The position numbers and the translations under genes are program-made. From positions 1 through 64,000 of the forward strand of contig CAJTHL010000011.1 of the NCBI GenBank assembly GCA_910576205.1: a DNA stretch of 64,000 nt, in the 5' to 3' direction. Shown piece by piece: positions 8,828-18,273 of this stretch. The stretch comes from Clostridia bacterium (GTDB lineage Bacteria > Bacillota > Clostridia > Lachnospirales > Lachnospiraceae). Positions within the stretch are counted from its first letter, which is position 1. Each line of letters begins with the position of its first letter. Below the pieces are notes generated by a model, which was not told the origin of the DNA, made no database searches, and saw nothing but the letters and a program-made list of their open reading frames with translations.

Positions 8828-10969
8828 TTATTCCTTCGACACAAATTTTATCTTCATTATATACCACAGCGCTCCCGTAATGCACACGGAGGAGTAAGCC
8901 CCGCACACAATGCCAGCCATAAGCGGCAATGCAAAATCCCGGATGGACGCCACGCCCAGCACAAACAGCACGGCCACCATGATAAAGGTGGTCAGGGAAG
9001 TGTTGATACTCCGGGACAGGGTCTGGGTGATGCTGGCATCCACCAGATCCTTCAGATCGTCCTTCTTCCTCATGGTTCCAAGGTTCTCCCGGATCCGGTC
9101 GAAGATTACGATGGTTGCATTGATGGAGTATCCCACAATCGTCAGCATACAGGCAATAAAGGTATTTCCCACGGAAATACGCACGATGGCGTAAAATGCC
9201 AGCACTGTCAGCACGTCATGCACCAGGGCAATAACGGCGCTGCCCGCAAAGCGGATATCCTTAAACCGGAACCAGATATACAGCAGCATGAAAATAATAG
9301 CGATCACCACTGCCACAGCCGCGTCTGTCCGCACCTCGCTGCTAATGGTGGAGCTGATACTCTCCGCGGAAATCTGCTCCTCATCCAGGGTAAACGCCTG
9401 GGCCAGGGCTTCGTTTAACTGCTGTCTCTGCTCCAGGCTCAGCTCCTTGGTCTTAATCACCACATCGTTGCTTCCCTGCACCTTCTGGGCCTGGATTTCC
9501 GTATCCCCGGTCACCTGGGCCACAATGGGCTTCACCTGGGCGTCGATTTCCTCAATAGACAGCTCCTGCTGGAAGGGCACCGTGGTGGATGTTCCTCCCT
9601 GGAACTCCAGGCTGTAGGCCAGTGCCCCGTTTCCCATGCCTGCCTGGATTCCCATAGCCGCAAAGCCTGCCACAATCACCACAGCAGACACCAGGAAGCA
9701 GATTTTCCGCTTTCCAAGAAACGGAATGGTCTTTCTCTCCTTCTGCACGCCATAAAACTTCGGATCTTTGATGCCCACCGCAAAGAGAGCGTTTAGGACC
9801 AGCCGGGTCACCACCAGGGCCGTAAACATGGATAAAACAATTCCCAGCGCCAGAGTCTGGGCAAATCCCTTCACGCTTCCGCTGGCTTTTAAAAGCAGCA
9901 CCACCGCCACAATCAGCGTAGTAATATTTCCGTCCACAATGGCGGATAGTGCCTTCTGGAAGCCCAGCTTCATGGCAGACCGGACAGTTTTGCCGGTTCC
10001 CAGCTCCTCCCGGATTCTGGCAAAAATAATCACGTTTGCGTCCACAGCCATACCGATACTTAAGATAATACCTGCAATACCCGGCAAGGTAAGGGTGATC
10101 TCAAAAGCATTGAGAAGCAGCATCATGAGCGCCACATAAGCCGTAAGGGCGATGCCTGCTGCCAGACCGGGAATCAGATAGAACACAATCATGAATACGA
10201 TCACCAGGCCAAAGCCAATGGCTCCCGCCTTCAAGCTGGTAACAATGGCATCCTGCCCAAGCTGTGCGCCAACCACATTGGAGCGCAGCTCCTTTAACTC
10301 CAGCTGCAGGGAACCGATACGGATCTGGGAAGCCAGCTCCTCCGCATCCTCAAAGGAGGCCATATTGCTGATCTGTGCCTGTCCGTTTGTGATAACCGCC
10401 TGAACGGTAGGCTCCCGGATAATCTCATTGTCATAGACAATGGGAAGAGGCATACCCAGGTTTTCCTCCGTGGCTGTAGCAAATTTTTTTGCTCCCTCGT
10501 CTGTAAGGGTCAGGCTTACCGCGTAGCTGACATTTTCCATCTGGTCTTTGGTGGATACGGCCCTTGCATCTGCAATATCCGTTCCCTCCAGAATGACGTT
10601 CCCCTGGTAATCCCAGAATTCCAGAGAGCCCGGTTTTCCAAGTTTTTCCAAAACCTCGTTGGCATCCTGGACACCGGGAATCTCCACGTTAATCCGGTTG
10701 CTGCCCTCCTGGTAAACCTGGGCCTCTGTACTCTCCTTTTCCACACGCTTCTGAAGCTTGTAGATGGTATCCGACATCTGCTCCGCCGTGGGATTGTCAA
10801 TGACGGTTCCGTAAGTAATGCTTACGCCCCCTGCCAGATCCAGGCCCAGATTGATATTCTTCGCCGCTCCTGTGCTGCTTTCCCCAACGCCCACAGCCGC
10901 CATGTAAATCATGCCCGCCGTAAGCAGCGCCGCGAGAACCAGCACCAGGATTCCTCTGCTCTTCTTCAT
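8828..10969 (-). CDS. secDF: Protein translocase subunit SecDF (fused)
   Basis: A 713-residue natural fusion of SecD (about 1-405) and SecF (about 406-713). This membrane protein uses the proton-motive force to pull exported proteins out of the SecYEG channel. It shows an N-terminal membrane anchor, the SecD motif GLDLAGG (42-48), the P1 extracellular domain, then two sets of six membrane helices with the conserved GMAVDANVIIFARIREE in the SecD part and the parallel VGYSINATIVIFDRIRENL in SecF. It sits between the SCIFF maturase and recJ. A 130-bp gap separates it from the maturase gene, so it may have its own promoter. Confidence 0.94.
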   Translation of the reverse strand: MKKSRGILVLVLAALLTAGMIYMAAVGVGESSTGAAKNINLGLDLAGGVSITYGTVIDNPTAEQMSDTIYKLQKRVEKESTEAQVYQEGSNRINVEIPGVQDANEVLEKLGKPGSLEFWDYQGNVILEGTDIADARAVSTKDQMENVSYAVSLTLTDEGAKKFATATEENLGMPLPIVYDNEIIREPTVQAVITNGQAQISNMASFEDAEELASQIRIGSLQLELKELRSNVVGAQLGQDAIVTSLKAGAIGFGLVIVFMIVFYLIPGLAAGIALTAYVALMMLLLNAFEITLTLPGIAGIILSIGMAVDANVIIFARIREELGTGKTVRSAMKLGFQKALSAIVDGNITTLIVAVVLLLKASGSVKGFAQTLALGIVLSMFTALVVTRLVLNALFAVGIKDPKFYGVQKERKTIPFLGKRKICFLVSAVVIVAGFAAMGIQAGMGNGALAYSLEFQGGTSTTVPFQQELSIEEIDAQVKPIVAQVTGDTEIQAQKVQGSNDVVIKTKELSLEQRQQLNEALAQAFTLDEEQISAESISSTISSEVRTDAAVAVVIAIIFMLLYIWFRFKDIRFAGSAVIALVHDVLTVLAFYAIVRISVGNTFIACMLTIVGYSINATIVIFDRIRENLGTMRKKDDLKDLVDASITQTLSRSINTSLTTFIMVAVLFVLGVASIRDFALPLMAGIVCGAYSSVCITGALWYIMKIKFVSKE

Positions 10970-11099
10970 GTTTCGTTTTTCTCCTCTCTAATGACATCTG
11001 CTGTCATCTATTCCAGGCAGCGCATTCTCATCCGCCGCCGTATTTTCTTATTTTTTATCCGGACAGCTTTCCTCGCAGAAGTTTCCGCCCCTTAAGCTG

Positions 11100-12458
11100 T
11101 CAGCTCTCACCCGCCGTGGCCGCCTTAATCATAATGGCGCATTCTACACGCTTTCTCTGCATAACACATCCGATATCATAGGCGTCTGTAATGGATTGAT
11201 GGAATTTATAGGAATTGGCCGCACAGCCGCCGCTACAGTAAAACTTTGCAAAGCAGTCCCGGCATTTTTCCTTGGCGTACACATTGCAACACTTAAATTC
11301 ATCCCTAAGCTCCGTGTTGGTGATACCGTCAAAGACATTTCCCATAAGGAAAGGCTCCTCCCCCACAAACTGATGGCAGGGGTAGAGATCTCCCCAGGGC
11401 GTCACCGCAAGGTATTCCGTCCCGGAACCGCAACCCGACAGCCGCTTATACACACAGGGGCCCCCTGTAAGATCAATCATAAAGTGGAAAAATGTAAACT
11501 CCCCCTTTGTGCCGTGGCGGCTCACCATCTCCGCTGCCAGAGCGTCGTACTCTTCACAGATCTGCGGCAGATCTTCCTCCCGGATGGAATAAGGATCCTC
11601 GGGGGAGGCCACAACCGGCTCCACGGAAATCTGCCGGAATCCCAGGTCCGCCAGATGAAGCACATCCCTGGAAAAATCCAGGTTATTTCTGGTAAAGGTT
11701 CCCCGGACATAGTAATTCATCTGATTACGGCTCCTTGCCGCCCTCTGGAATCTGGGCACCACCAGATCATAGCTGCCCTTGCCGCCCCGGAATGGCCTCA
11801 TGGCATCATGGACTTCCTTTCTCCCGTCAATGCTTAGAACCAGGTTACTCATTTCCCTGTTTGCAAACTCCAGGATATCGTCGTTTAACAGTACGCCGTT
11901 TGTGGTCAAAGTAAAGCGGAAATGCTTGTCATGAAGCTTTTCCTGCTCCCGCCCATAAGCCACCAGGTCTTTTACCACCTGCCAGTTCATCAGAGGCTCT
12001 CCTCCAAAGAAATCCACCTCCAGATTCCGGCGGCTGCCAGAATTAGAAATTAGGAAATCCAGCGCCTGTTTTCCCACCTCATAGCTCATAAGAGCCCGTT
12101 TTCCGTGGTATTCCCCCTCCTCCGCAAAGCAGTACTGACAGGCCAGATTGCAGTCGTGGGCGATATGAAGGCACAGGGCCTTCACCACAGTGGAGCGCTT
12201 TTTAAAATCCAGGATCTTTTCCTTATAAGTATCCTCCGTAAACAGGACCCCGGCATTTTTAAGCTCCTGGATTTCTGCGACAGCGTCCCGGATATCCTGC
12301 TCTTTGTAGACATCCTTAAACTGCTCCGCCAGCTCATTTGTGCTTTTCTCCTCAAAAAACGGAATCAGGTCATAGACCAGCTCGTCCACCACATGGACAG
12401 CCCCGCTGTTTACGTCCAGCACAATATTGTATCCGTTGTTTTTATATTGATGAATCAT
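11100..12458 (-). CDS. scfB: Thioether cross-link-forming SCIFF peptide maturase (radical SAM/SPASM)
   Basis: A 452-residue radical SAM enzyme that installs thioether bonds in the SCIFF (six cysteines in forty-five residues) peptide encoded just upstream. The N-terminal peptide-recognition region is residues 1-80. The SAM cluster motif C-x3-C-x2-C is Cys103, Cys107 and Cys110 (HDCNLACQYC). The SPASM domain has Cys-rich segments GCGSGTEYL, YPCHQF, CCNVYAKEKCRDCFAKFYCSGGC and a last Cys in DIGCVMQ, for auxiliary iron-sulfur clusters. The gene follows the SCIFF peptide gene by 79 bp, with a strong hairpin between them. The start at 12458 has AAAGGG upstream. Family and pairing make this call firm. 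Confidence 0.95.
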   Translation of the reverse strand: MIHQYKNNGYNIVLDVNSGAVHVVDELVYDLIPFFEEKSTNELAEQFKDVYKEQDIRDAVAEIQELKNAGVLFTEDTYKEKILDFKKRSTVVKALCLHIAHDCNLACQYCFAEEGEYHGKRALMSYEVGKQALDFLISNSGSRRNLEVDFFGGEPLMNWQVVKDLVAYGREQEKLHDKHFRFTLTTNGVLLNDDILEFANREMSNLVLSIDGRKEVHDAMRPFRGGKGSYDLVVPRFQRAARSRNQMNYYVRGTFTRNNLDFSRDVLHLADLGFRQISVEPVVASPEDPYSIREEDLPQICEEYDALAAEMVSRHGTKGEFTFFHFMIDLTGGPCVYKRLSGCGSGTEYLAVTPWGDLYPCHQFVGEEPFLMGNVFDGITNTELRDEFKCCNVYAKEKCRDCFAKFYCSGGCAANSYKFHQSITDAYDIGCVMQRKRVECAIMIKAATAGES

Positions 12459-12475
12459 CCCTGTTCCCTTTCAGC

Positions 12476-12508
12476 ATAATAAGCAGCGACAAAGCCGCTG
12501 CTTATTAT
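12476..12508 (-). promoter_or_regulatory. 13-bp hairpin between the SCIFF peptide and maturase genes
   Basis: Arms 12476-12488 and 12496-12508 are exact reverse complements (13 bp, 7-nt loop). There is no T-run on the minus strand, so it is more likely a partial terminator or an mRNA-protecting fold. Either would raise the yield of the peptide mRNA relative to the maturase. Confidence 0.6.
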
Positions 12509-12537
12509 TTCCTTTATCCACTTGTTTCTTTACAACC

Positions 12538-12681
12538 TTATTTGTGCTGCTCACAGGTCTGATTTCCTACTGTGCAGGAAGTCTTGCAGGCAGACTGGCA
12601 GGAAGTCTGGCACTCGCCACATCCGCCCTTTTTTACCGTGTTCTGCAAAATCTGTGTGTTCAATGTCTTTATATGTTTCAT
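12538..12681 (-). CDS. scfA: SCIFF peptide precursor (six cysteines in forty-five)
   Basis: A 47-residue ribosomally made peptide precursor: MKHIKTLNTQILQNTVKK, then a Cys-rich core with GGCGECQTSCQS, ACKTSC and NQTCEQHK. It holds six cysteines (positions 21, 24, 28, 32, 36 and 43), and the TSC/SAC/TSC spacing is typical for the family. The maturase downstream forms Cys-to-Thr or Cys-to-Ser-type thioether links. TGGGAGGT lies nine bases before the ATG at 12681. The peptide is almost invariant across Clostridia, but its biological role is not established. Confidence 0.95.
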   Translation of the reverse strand: MKHIKTLNTQILQNTVKKGGCGECQTSCQSACKTSCTVGNQTCEQHK

Positions 12682-12932
12682 CCTTTTGTACCTCCCATAT
12701 ATTTCTGCTTTAGGTATTGTATCATACTATTCTAAATTTTAAAAGCCCTTTTTATGGTTTGCCGTTTAAATTTGCCGGTCAGACAGAAGTCTTGCAGAAT
12801 TCACTAAAAGATATTGCATTTTACTGCTCATTTTTATAAAATGAAGAGGGTATCCTGTGCCACAATTTCTCCGTATAGAACCGCGCAGGAATTCCATATA
12901 GAATACAGGAACTAAAAGGAGCATATTTTCAT

Positions 12933-14630
12933 ATGAAATCAGCAGAAGAATTGCGGACAAAATTAAGGTCCATTGATCACCGGAGTTACCCGGCCTATAA
13001 AGACCTCCAGGGGGCCTATGATTTCCGGGACTATATTTTGTCCATCGATCATGTCCAGGGAGATCCCTTCGCGGCTCCCTCCCGCTTATCTATAAAGGTA
13101 GCCGGTTCGAAAGCGGCCTTTCCACCGGCATTCTCCGATACCCACTTTAAGCGCATTACCCTGCAGGATCATCTGACCCGCCTCTTTGCAAAGCAGTTAT
13201 CCCAGGGAAGCTTTTCCGCCAGAGGCTCCGGAAAAAGCGGCCTTCTCACCGCCTCCCGTTGCGGCCAGGAGGTGTTGGAGCGCACGGCCTGCAGAGTGCA
13301 AAACGGCACGGTCACCCTGCGGTTCGAGGCAGGCTTTCCCGCCAGAGGCCGCACCATTGACGCCAGGGAGCTGGAAAAAATGCTCTTTGACATCTTGCCC
13401 GGTTGCGTCCGCAGCAGCTTATTCTATCAGAAAATCAACCAGGAAAAATTAAAGAATGCAATTTCCCTCTGTGAAGACCAGCAGTTTATCCGGGAGCAGC
13501 TTCCCGCCAAAGGGCTCTGTGCCTTTATCGCTAACGGCTCCGTTCTGCCCCGCCAGAGCGGGATTTCCGACCTGCCCCTAAAAGACGCGGTTCCCTTCAA
13601 ATCTCCGGCTTCCCTGGAGGTCACCCTAACGCTTCCCAACCGGGGCGCTGTCACCGGTATGGGCATCCCCAAGGGTATTACACTCTTTGTAGGCGGAGGA
13701 TATCACGGTAAATCCACTGTTTTGCAGGCCCTGCAAAACGCAGTCTACAACCATATTGAAGGTGATGGCAGGGAGTTAGTCATTGCTGATGCAAGCGCCT
13801 GGAAGCTTCGCTCCGAGGACGGTCGAAGCATCTCCAATGTGGATATTTCCCCGTTTATCAGCCATCTGCCAAACGGTAAAGACACCCGTCATTTCTCCAC
13901 GGAAGACGCCAGCGGCAGCACTTCCCAGGCCGCCAATCTTATGGAGAGCATGGAAAGTGGAAGTGCCCTCATTCTGATCGACGAGGATACTTCCGCCACA
14001 AACTTTATGATTCGCGACAAGCTTATGCAACAGGTCGTTGCCTCAGAGGAGGAGCCTATCACACCCTTTATCGAGCGTGTCCGCAGCCTGTACCAGGATT
14101 TCGGCATCTCCTCCATTCTTGTGGCCGGCAGCTCCGGTTCCTATTTCCATGTGGCAGACACCATTATCCAGATGAAGGAATATGTGCCCTATGATATTAC
14201 GGAAAGGGCAAAGAAAGCGGCCAGCGAATTTCCTGTTTTTTCCACGGCCCAGGAAATCTTCCCCTCCTATCTGTCGAAGAGGGCCCCAAAGCCCAATATG
14301 GCCCTTCGCAGGGAAGAGCGGCTCAAACAGAAGGCTCTGGGAACCAGCGAGCTTTCCCTTGGGAAAGACTCCGTGGAGCTCCGCTATCTGGAACAGCTCC
14401 GGGACAGCGAACAGACTATGGCCCTGGCCTACCTCTTGAAATATGCACAGCTCCGGATGCTGGACGGAAAGAAAACCCTGGCCCAGATCGCCGACCTGAT
14501 AGAGAAGCAGTTGGATCAAAGCGGCCTGGAAAGCCTCTTTGAACACCAGGATGTGCGCTCCTCCCTGGCCCGACCAAGGCGACAGGAAATTCTGGCCTGT
14601 GTAAACCGTTACCGGAAGCTGTACTTTTAA
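12933..14630 (+). CDS. ABC-class ATPase domain protein (PF09818-type)
   Basis: A 565-residue soluble protein of the predicted ABC-class P-loop ATPases (COG3044 type). The N-terminal third is the family-specific ABC_N region. Walker A GGGYHGKST is at about residues 252-260, the DISPFISHLPNGKDT and ASGSTSQAANLMES signature segments follow, and Walker B ALILIDEDTSATNF is near 345. A VAGSSGSYFHVADTIIQM segment and a C-terminal helical domain complete it. The family's function is unknown; an RNA-related role has been suggested for relatives. AAAGGAG precedes the ATG at 12933. The next gene follows after 24 bp, so the two are probably co-transcribed. Confidence 0.88.
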   Translation: MKSAEELRTKLRSIDHRSYPAYKDLQGAYDFRDYILSIDHVQGDPFAAPSRLSIKVAGSKAAFPPAFSDTHFKRITLQDHLTRLFAKQLSQGSFSARGSGKSGLLTASRCGQEVLERTACRVQNGTVTLRFEAGFPARGRTIDARELEKMLFDILPGCVRSSLFYQKINQEKLKNAISLCEDQQFIREQLPAKGLCAFIANGSVLPRQSGISDLPLKDAVPFKSPASLEVTLTLPNRGAVTGMGIPKGITLFVGGGYHGKSTVLQALQNAVYNHIEGDGRELVIADASAWKLRSEDGRSISNVDISPFISHLPNGKDTRHFSTEDASGSTSQAANLMESMESGSALILIDEDTSATNFMIRDKLMQQVVASEEEPITPFIERVRSLYQDFGISSILVAGSSGSYFHVADTIIQMKEYVPYDITERAKKAASEFPVFSTAQEIFPSYLSKRAPKPNMALRREERLKQKALGTSELSLGKDSVELRYLEQLRDSEQTMALAYLLKYAQLRMLDGKKTLAQIADLIEKQLDQSGLESLFEHQDVRSSLARPRRQEILACVNRYRKLYF

Positions 14631-14654
14631 AATCGAAAGGAACGTGACGAAATC

Positions 14655-16331
14655 ATGAGTAAACAAAAGGGCGAAAAGAAGGATATCCCCTGGTTGCGCT
14701 GGCCATGGAACGTGATTATCTACATCTTTCTGGTTCTGCTTCTTCGGATTTTCGCCATCCCGGTAATCCTGCTTCTGATGGGCTACAAAAAAAAGCATGA
14801 GCCGGAGGGCCCGGCTGAGGGGTATTGCCTCCAGCGGACGCGGCAGAGACTGACCCGGCTTCTCTGGGCCCTTCTTTATTTCTTCATAGCCGCATGCTGC
14901 GGGGTTTTCTTTGGCACAACGTTTGTGGAGGAGAGAACAGGCTGGGGAATGGAAGAATACGCCAAGCTGGTCGTGTCTGGCATTGCCGCCGTAGTCTTTC
15001 TCATTTGCGGCATTTATGAGGCATTCACAGACATAAGGGACGCCGTCTCACCGGCCAACAGCCGTCTGGCCCGCTCTATCCGCGCCCAGCTTCCTTATCC
15101 GGATGCCGCCCCCGACGTCAGGGAATTATTTGCCATGGTGGACAAAGATATCCGGGAAAACGGCCAGTGGTTCGACCAGGTAGCCGTAGGACAGGAATGG
15201 GTGCTTGGGGACGTAGTCAGCTATATACCCCGCATCCGGGCGGTATTTGGCCGGGACGAAATCAGATATCATCAGTCCGGCGGCAGATCCCAGGCCCGGC
15301 GGGTGATTGGGATTTACATAATGGATGACCGGAAGCGCACACAGATCACGGACCTTCGAAATCCCGATGAACTGAAAGCCTTGTTAAACTGCCTGGAGCT
15401 TCGGGCTCCGGGCGCGATATTCCGTTCCTACAAGGAATACGCCAGCTTTAACGGAATGTCCGATATAGAATGGGAAAACGTCCTGCGGGAATTCCAGCAT
15501 AAGAAAAACGAGCGGGAATTTGCCGTCTGGGAGGAGGAGCGCGTGGGAGCCCAGGCAAATCAGAATATGATACTGAAACGTCTGGACGGTTCCGTCACCT
15601 CCCGGTTGTCGCCGGATGTAATCCGGCAGACCATCTCCCAATGTCTGGAGTACACGGAATCCACGTTTTCCATTATGTCCAATCAGCCCATTATGGAAAA
15701 CCAGCGGGCTTTTACGGAATTAAAATGCGAAATCCTTTTCCACCAGGGCGAGGACGACCAGGGACCGGAAGAATTTATTTTGCTGTTAATCCAGACCCCG
15801 GCGTATCCCGGCGGTTCCTCGGAATTTGCCATGTCCCTGGCAACAAACCGCGACGGCGCCGAAGCTGCCCTATGCGCCTGGATACAAGGTCAGGTTCCCG
15901 ACTTACATGGGTGGAATCTTATTGAGTATTATTCCGGAGGCGCTTACCGGCCGCCAAAGAAAACAGAGCTTCCGCCCCCCTGTCTGGTTCTGGTGGCCGC
16001 CTCCGGCGCGCGTCAGAGCCACGACACCTTTACCAGGGAGGATGTGGAGGTGGCTGCGGAAGGGATTCTGGACGGCACCTATCAGAGCGTAGATCTGACC
16101 CTCACCAAATCCTGGCTCTGGATGCGGGTGGAAACCGGGGACAAGACAGACGGACGCTGTAAAATATCTGTTACGCATCCCGGCTCAGATAAGCTACGGT
16201 TTTTTACCACCCGCTGTACCCACCGCCAGGCAGCAGCCTGGCTGTTGGAATTTTTCGATGAACGCTTCCGCCCGTCTGGCCCGGAGTGGAAGGATTACAC
16301 GCGGCAGGTGGAAAAAGCATCCCGGCGATAA
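14655..16331 (+). CDS. Membrane protein of unknown function
   Basis: A 558-residue protein that I do not recognise. It has a basic N-terminus, hydrophobic segments at about 18-43, 67-90 and 103-122, then a long soluble, mixed-charge domain of over 400 residues with no recognised catalytic motif. The soluble part holds a Trp-rich stretch near 425 and an SKSWLWMRVE-like beta segment near 480. The N-in topology suggests the large domain is cytosolic. It starts 24 bp after the ABC-class ATPase gene, with AAAGGA upstream, and is followed by a Sel1-repeat protein. The three genes may work together, but no pathway can be inferred. Confidence 0.7.
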   Translation: MSKQKGEKKDIPWLRWPWNVIIYIFLVLLLRIFAIPVILLLMGYKKKHEPEGPAEGYCLQRTRQRLTRLLWALLYFFIAACCGVFFGTTFVEERTGWGMEEYAKLVVSGIAAVVFLICGIYEAFTDIRDAVSPANSRLARSIRAQLPYPDAAPDVRELFAMVDKDIRENGQWFDQVAVGQEWVLGDVVSYIPRIRAVFGRDEIRYHQSGGRSQARRVIGIYIMDDRKRTQITDLRNPDELKALLNCLELRAPGAIFRSYKEYASFNGMSDIEWENVLREFQHKKNEREFAVWEEERVGAQANQNMILKRLDGSVTSRLSPDVIRQTISQCLEYTESTFSIMSNQPIMENQRAFTELKCEILFHQGEDDQGPEEFILLLIQTPAYPGGSSEFAMSLATNRDGAEAALCAWIQGQVPDLHGWNLIEYYSGGAYRPPKKTELPPPCLVLVAASGARQSHDTFTREDVEVAAEGILDGTYQSVDLTLTKSWLWMRVETGDKTDGRCKISVTHPGSDKLRFFTTRCTHRQAAAWLLEFFDERFRPSGPEWKDYTRQVEKASRR

Positions 16332-16453
16332 AATGCGGTTGGGACGAAAAACCGTTTTCGCCCTGGCATTTCAAAAATATTTAACATAAACACCCTCGGG
16401 GTGTACCATGGTGCCCATAAAAGCGGGCGAAACAAGAAAGGAGACGATTTATC

Positions 16454-17698
16454 ATGGGAAAATGTTTTAGTGATCCGGTGGAACAAGCGCTTCAGTACAT
16501 CTACTACAATGTGCGCACCGGGCAGGGTAAGGAGGGCTTTGAACTCCTGGAGAAGGCCTCGGCGGCCGGAGACGGAGATGCCAGCTGTGTACTGGCCAGA
16601 TGCCTTTGCGGCTACCAGTATGTGTGGAGCGGCCACAAATTCCCGGAAGACGACGCAAGGGCCACAAAGCTCCTGCACTTATCTGTGGAGCAGGGCAGCG
16701 CCCTGGGCGTGCTGGTGGCCCTTCGAAGCGGGGAGCTGACGCCCTCCGTGCAGAAGAAAATGCCTTTTGCCAATTTGCAGGAGGCCTTTGACGTTGTCCA
16801 TCAGAAAGCGGAAATGGGAGATGCCTTCTGCCAGTATATCATCGGAAACTGTTATTTCTGGTGGGATTTTCTCCGTATCCAGGACAAGGGCCGGGAATCC
16901 TTTGCAAGCGACGCCCAGTTTAAAGCTTACTTAAAGGAAAATATTTCCAAATGCGAAGACTGGTTCTGGAGAGCTCTTAGGGGCGGCATCTATCATGCTG
17001 GAAACAATCTGAACCGCTACTATGAGCAGGGCGACGAGGACATTATCCTGCCTCAGCCGGAAAAAGCAAAGGATATCTGGCGCATCGGTGCGGAGTACGG
17101 CTATCCCATCCACCAGTACATCTATGCCAAAGACCTGCGGGAGGCAAAACGTTATGAGGAGGCTATGGAATGGTTCAAGAAGGCCGCCGAGGGCGGAGAG
17201 CCGGATGTCTGGTTCTACATCGGAGAGGCCTACGAAAACGAAAAGGGCGTTCCCAAGGATCTGAACTATGCAGTGAAATGCTATGAAAAGGGTCTGGCCG
17301 TCAGCGATAATAAAGTGGGCTGCGCCAATCGTCTGGGCGCCATGTACTACGATGGCAATCCCATGCCCAAGGATTACGCCAAAGCCTTCCAGCTTCTGAG
17401 CTATGCCGAAAGCGAGGGCAGCGACTGGGGCGTCTGCTACCTGGGCAAATGCTGTTTCCGTGGCTGGGGAACCCAGCAGGATTATGCCAAAGCCAGGACA
17501 TACCTGGAGCAGGTAACCTGGAACAACAAGGAAGCCTTCTTTATGCTGGGCTACATCTACGGCCGCGGCTTAGGCGGCGTGACTGCGGACATCAAAAAGG
17601 GGGTGGAATATCTCCAGAAGGCCGGCGATAACCAGGAGGCGAAAGAGGAGTTGCTCCGGTACAAAAAAACCCTCTTTGGCAAATGGGTGCTACGGTAA
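16454..17698 (+). CDS. Sel1-like (TPR-type) repeat protein
   Basis: A 414-residue soluble repeat protein. Repeats of about 36 residues with the Sel1 pattern A-x2-G-x4-Y-x-LG-x2-Y are seen: for example GEPDVWFYIGEAYENEKGV, NRLGAMYYDGNPMPKDYAKA, YLGKCCFRGWGTQQDYAKA and FMLGYIYGRGLGGV. Such proteins act as protein-binding scaffolds. No signal peptide is present, so it is cytosolic. The ATG at 16454 has GAAAGGAGA nine bases upstream. It lies 122 bp after the membrane protein gene and ends in a good terminator, closing the three-gene group. Confidence 0.85.
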   Translation: MGKCFSDPVEQALQYIYYNVRTGQGKEGFELLEKASAAGDGDASCVLARCLCGYQYVWSGHKFPEDDARATKLLHLSVEQGSALGVLVALRSGELTPSVQKKMPFANLQEAFDVVHQKAEMGDAFCQYIIGNCYFWWDFLRIQDKGRESFASDAQFKAYLKENISKCEDWFWRALRGGIYHAGNNLNRYYEQGDEDIILPQPEKAKDIWRIGAEYGYPIHQYIYAKDLREAKRYEEAMEWFKKAAEGGEPDVWFYIGEAYENEKGVPKDLNYAVKCYEKGLAVSDNKVGCANRLGAMYYDGNPMPKDYAKAFQLLSYAESEGSDWGVCYLGKCCFRGWGTQQDYAKARTYLEQVTWNNKEAFFMLGYIYGRGLGGVTADIKKGVEYLQKAGDNQEAKEELLRYKKTLFGKWVLR

Positions 17699-17723
17699 AT
17701 CCCACACAAATCCAAAACTCTCA

Positions 17724-17765
17724 GCGCCTGCCATAAACTCATTTGTTTATAGCAGGCGTTTTTGT
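17724..17765 (+). terminator. Intrinsic terminator after the Sel1-repeat gene
   Basis: A stem with CGCCTGC paired to GCAGGCG and an inner ATAAAC/GTTTAT part is followed by five T. Confidence 0.85.
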
Positions 17766-17872
17766 GTTCCTCGGTATATCCAGTACTTTCTATTAGGAGC
17801 CGGATGCTCTGCTTCTAAATTTTTACACAATTTCTATTCCTCCTTTCTACTACAAGATATTTATTTGCAAAT

Positions 17873-17916
17873 TGCAAACTTTTTTATTGACATGTTTGCA
17901 TAAAAGTCCTTATAAT
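17873..17916 (+). promoter_or_regulatory. Promoter and likely operator of the XRE regulator gene
   Basis: TTGACA (17887-17892), 18 bp, TATAAT (17911-17916). An inverted pair TGCAAAC (17873-17879) and GTTTGCA (17894-17900) straddles the -35 box, which suits self-repression by the XRE protein encoded 28 bp downstream. Confidence 0.7.
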
Positions 17917-17943
17917 CAATAATATAAAGAGGAGGAAACCCCT

Positions 17944-18252
17944 ATGGGTGATAAATTTAATGAAAATCTGCGTACAGCAAGAGAATGCAAAGGATTGACT
18001 CAAAAGAAAGTAGCCGATGCCATTGGTGTGGCAAAGTCTACATATTCTTTGTATGAAAGCGGCAATAGGGAACCCAATGTAATAACTATAAAAAAGATTG
18101 CAAATTTATTAAAAGTATCCGCTGATAATCTCCTTGGCCTCGAAGATTCCTCTGATACCCTTGCAGCCCATTTTGATGGTAATGAATACACCGAAGCAGA
18201 ATTAGATGAGATCCGTCAATTTGCTGCATTTGTTAAAAACAGGAAAAAATAA
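17944..18252 (+). CDS. XRE-family helix-turn-helix regulator
   Basis: A 102-residue DNA-binding protein. Residues 8-62 are a Cro/C1-type helix-turn-helix: LRTARECKGLTQKKVADAI, then STYSLYESGNREPN and a third helix ending in LLGL. The tail (EYTEAELDEIRQFAAFVKNRKK) is typical of short regulators found beside ImmA-type peptidases in mobile elements, but no such partner follows here; a broken Uma2 gene does. AGGAGG lies before the ATG at 17944. Codon use is more AT-rich than that of the flanking metabolic genes, which fits an acquired patch. Confidence 0.88.
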   Translation: MGDKFNENLRTARECKGLTQKKVADAIGVAKSTYSLYESGNREPNVITIKKIANLLKVSADNLLGLEDSSDTLAAHFDGNEYTEAELDEIRQFAAFVKNRKK

Positions 18253-18273
18253 TCAACGCACAGAAGGCCAGTA

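Noticed and set aside
16332..16453. Possible riboswitch or small RNA before the Sel1-repeat gene
   Set aside because: Only short, weak hairpins (CACCC/GGGTG and a GGG-CGAAAA pair) are present, without a recognisable aptamer or terminator.
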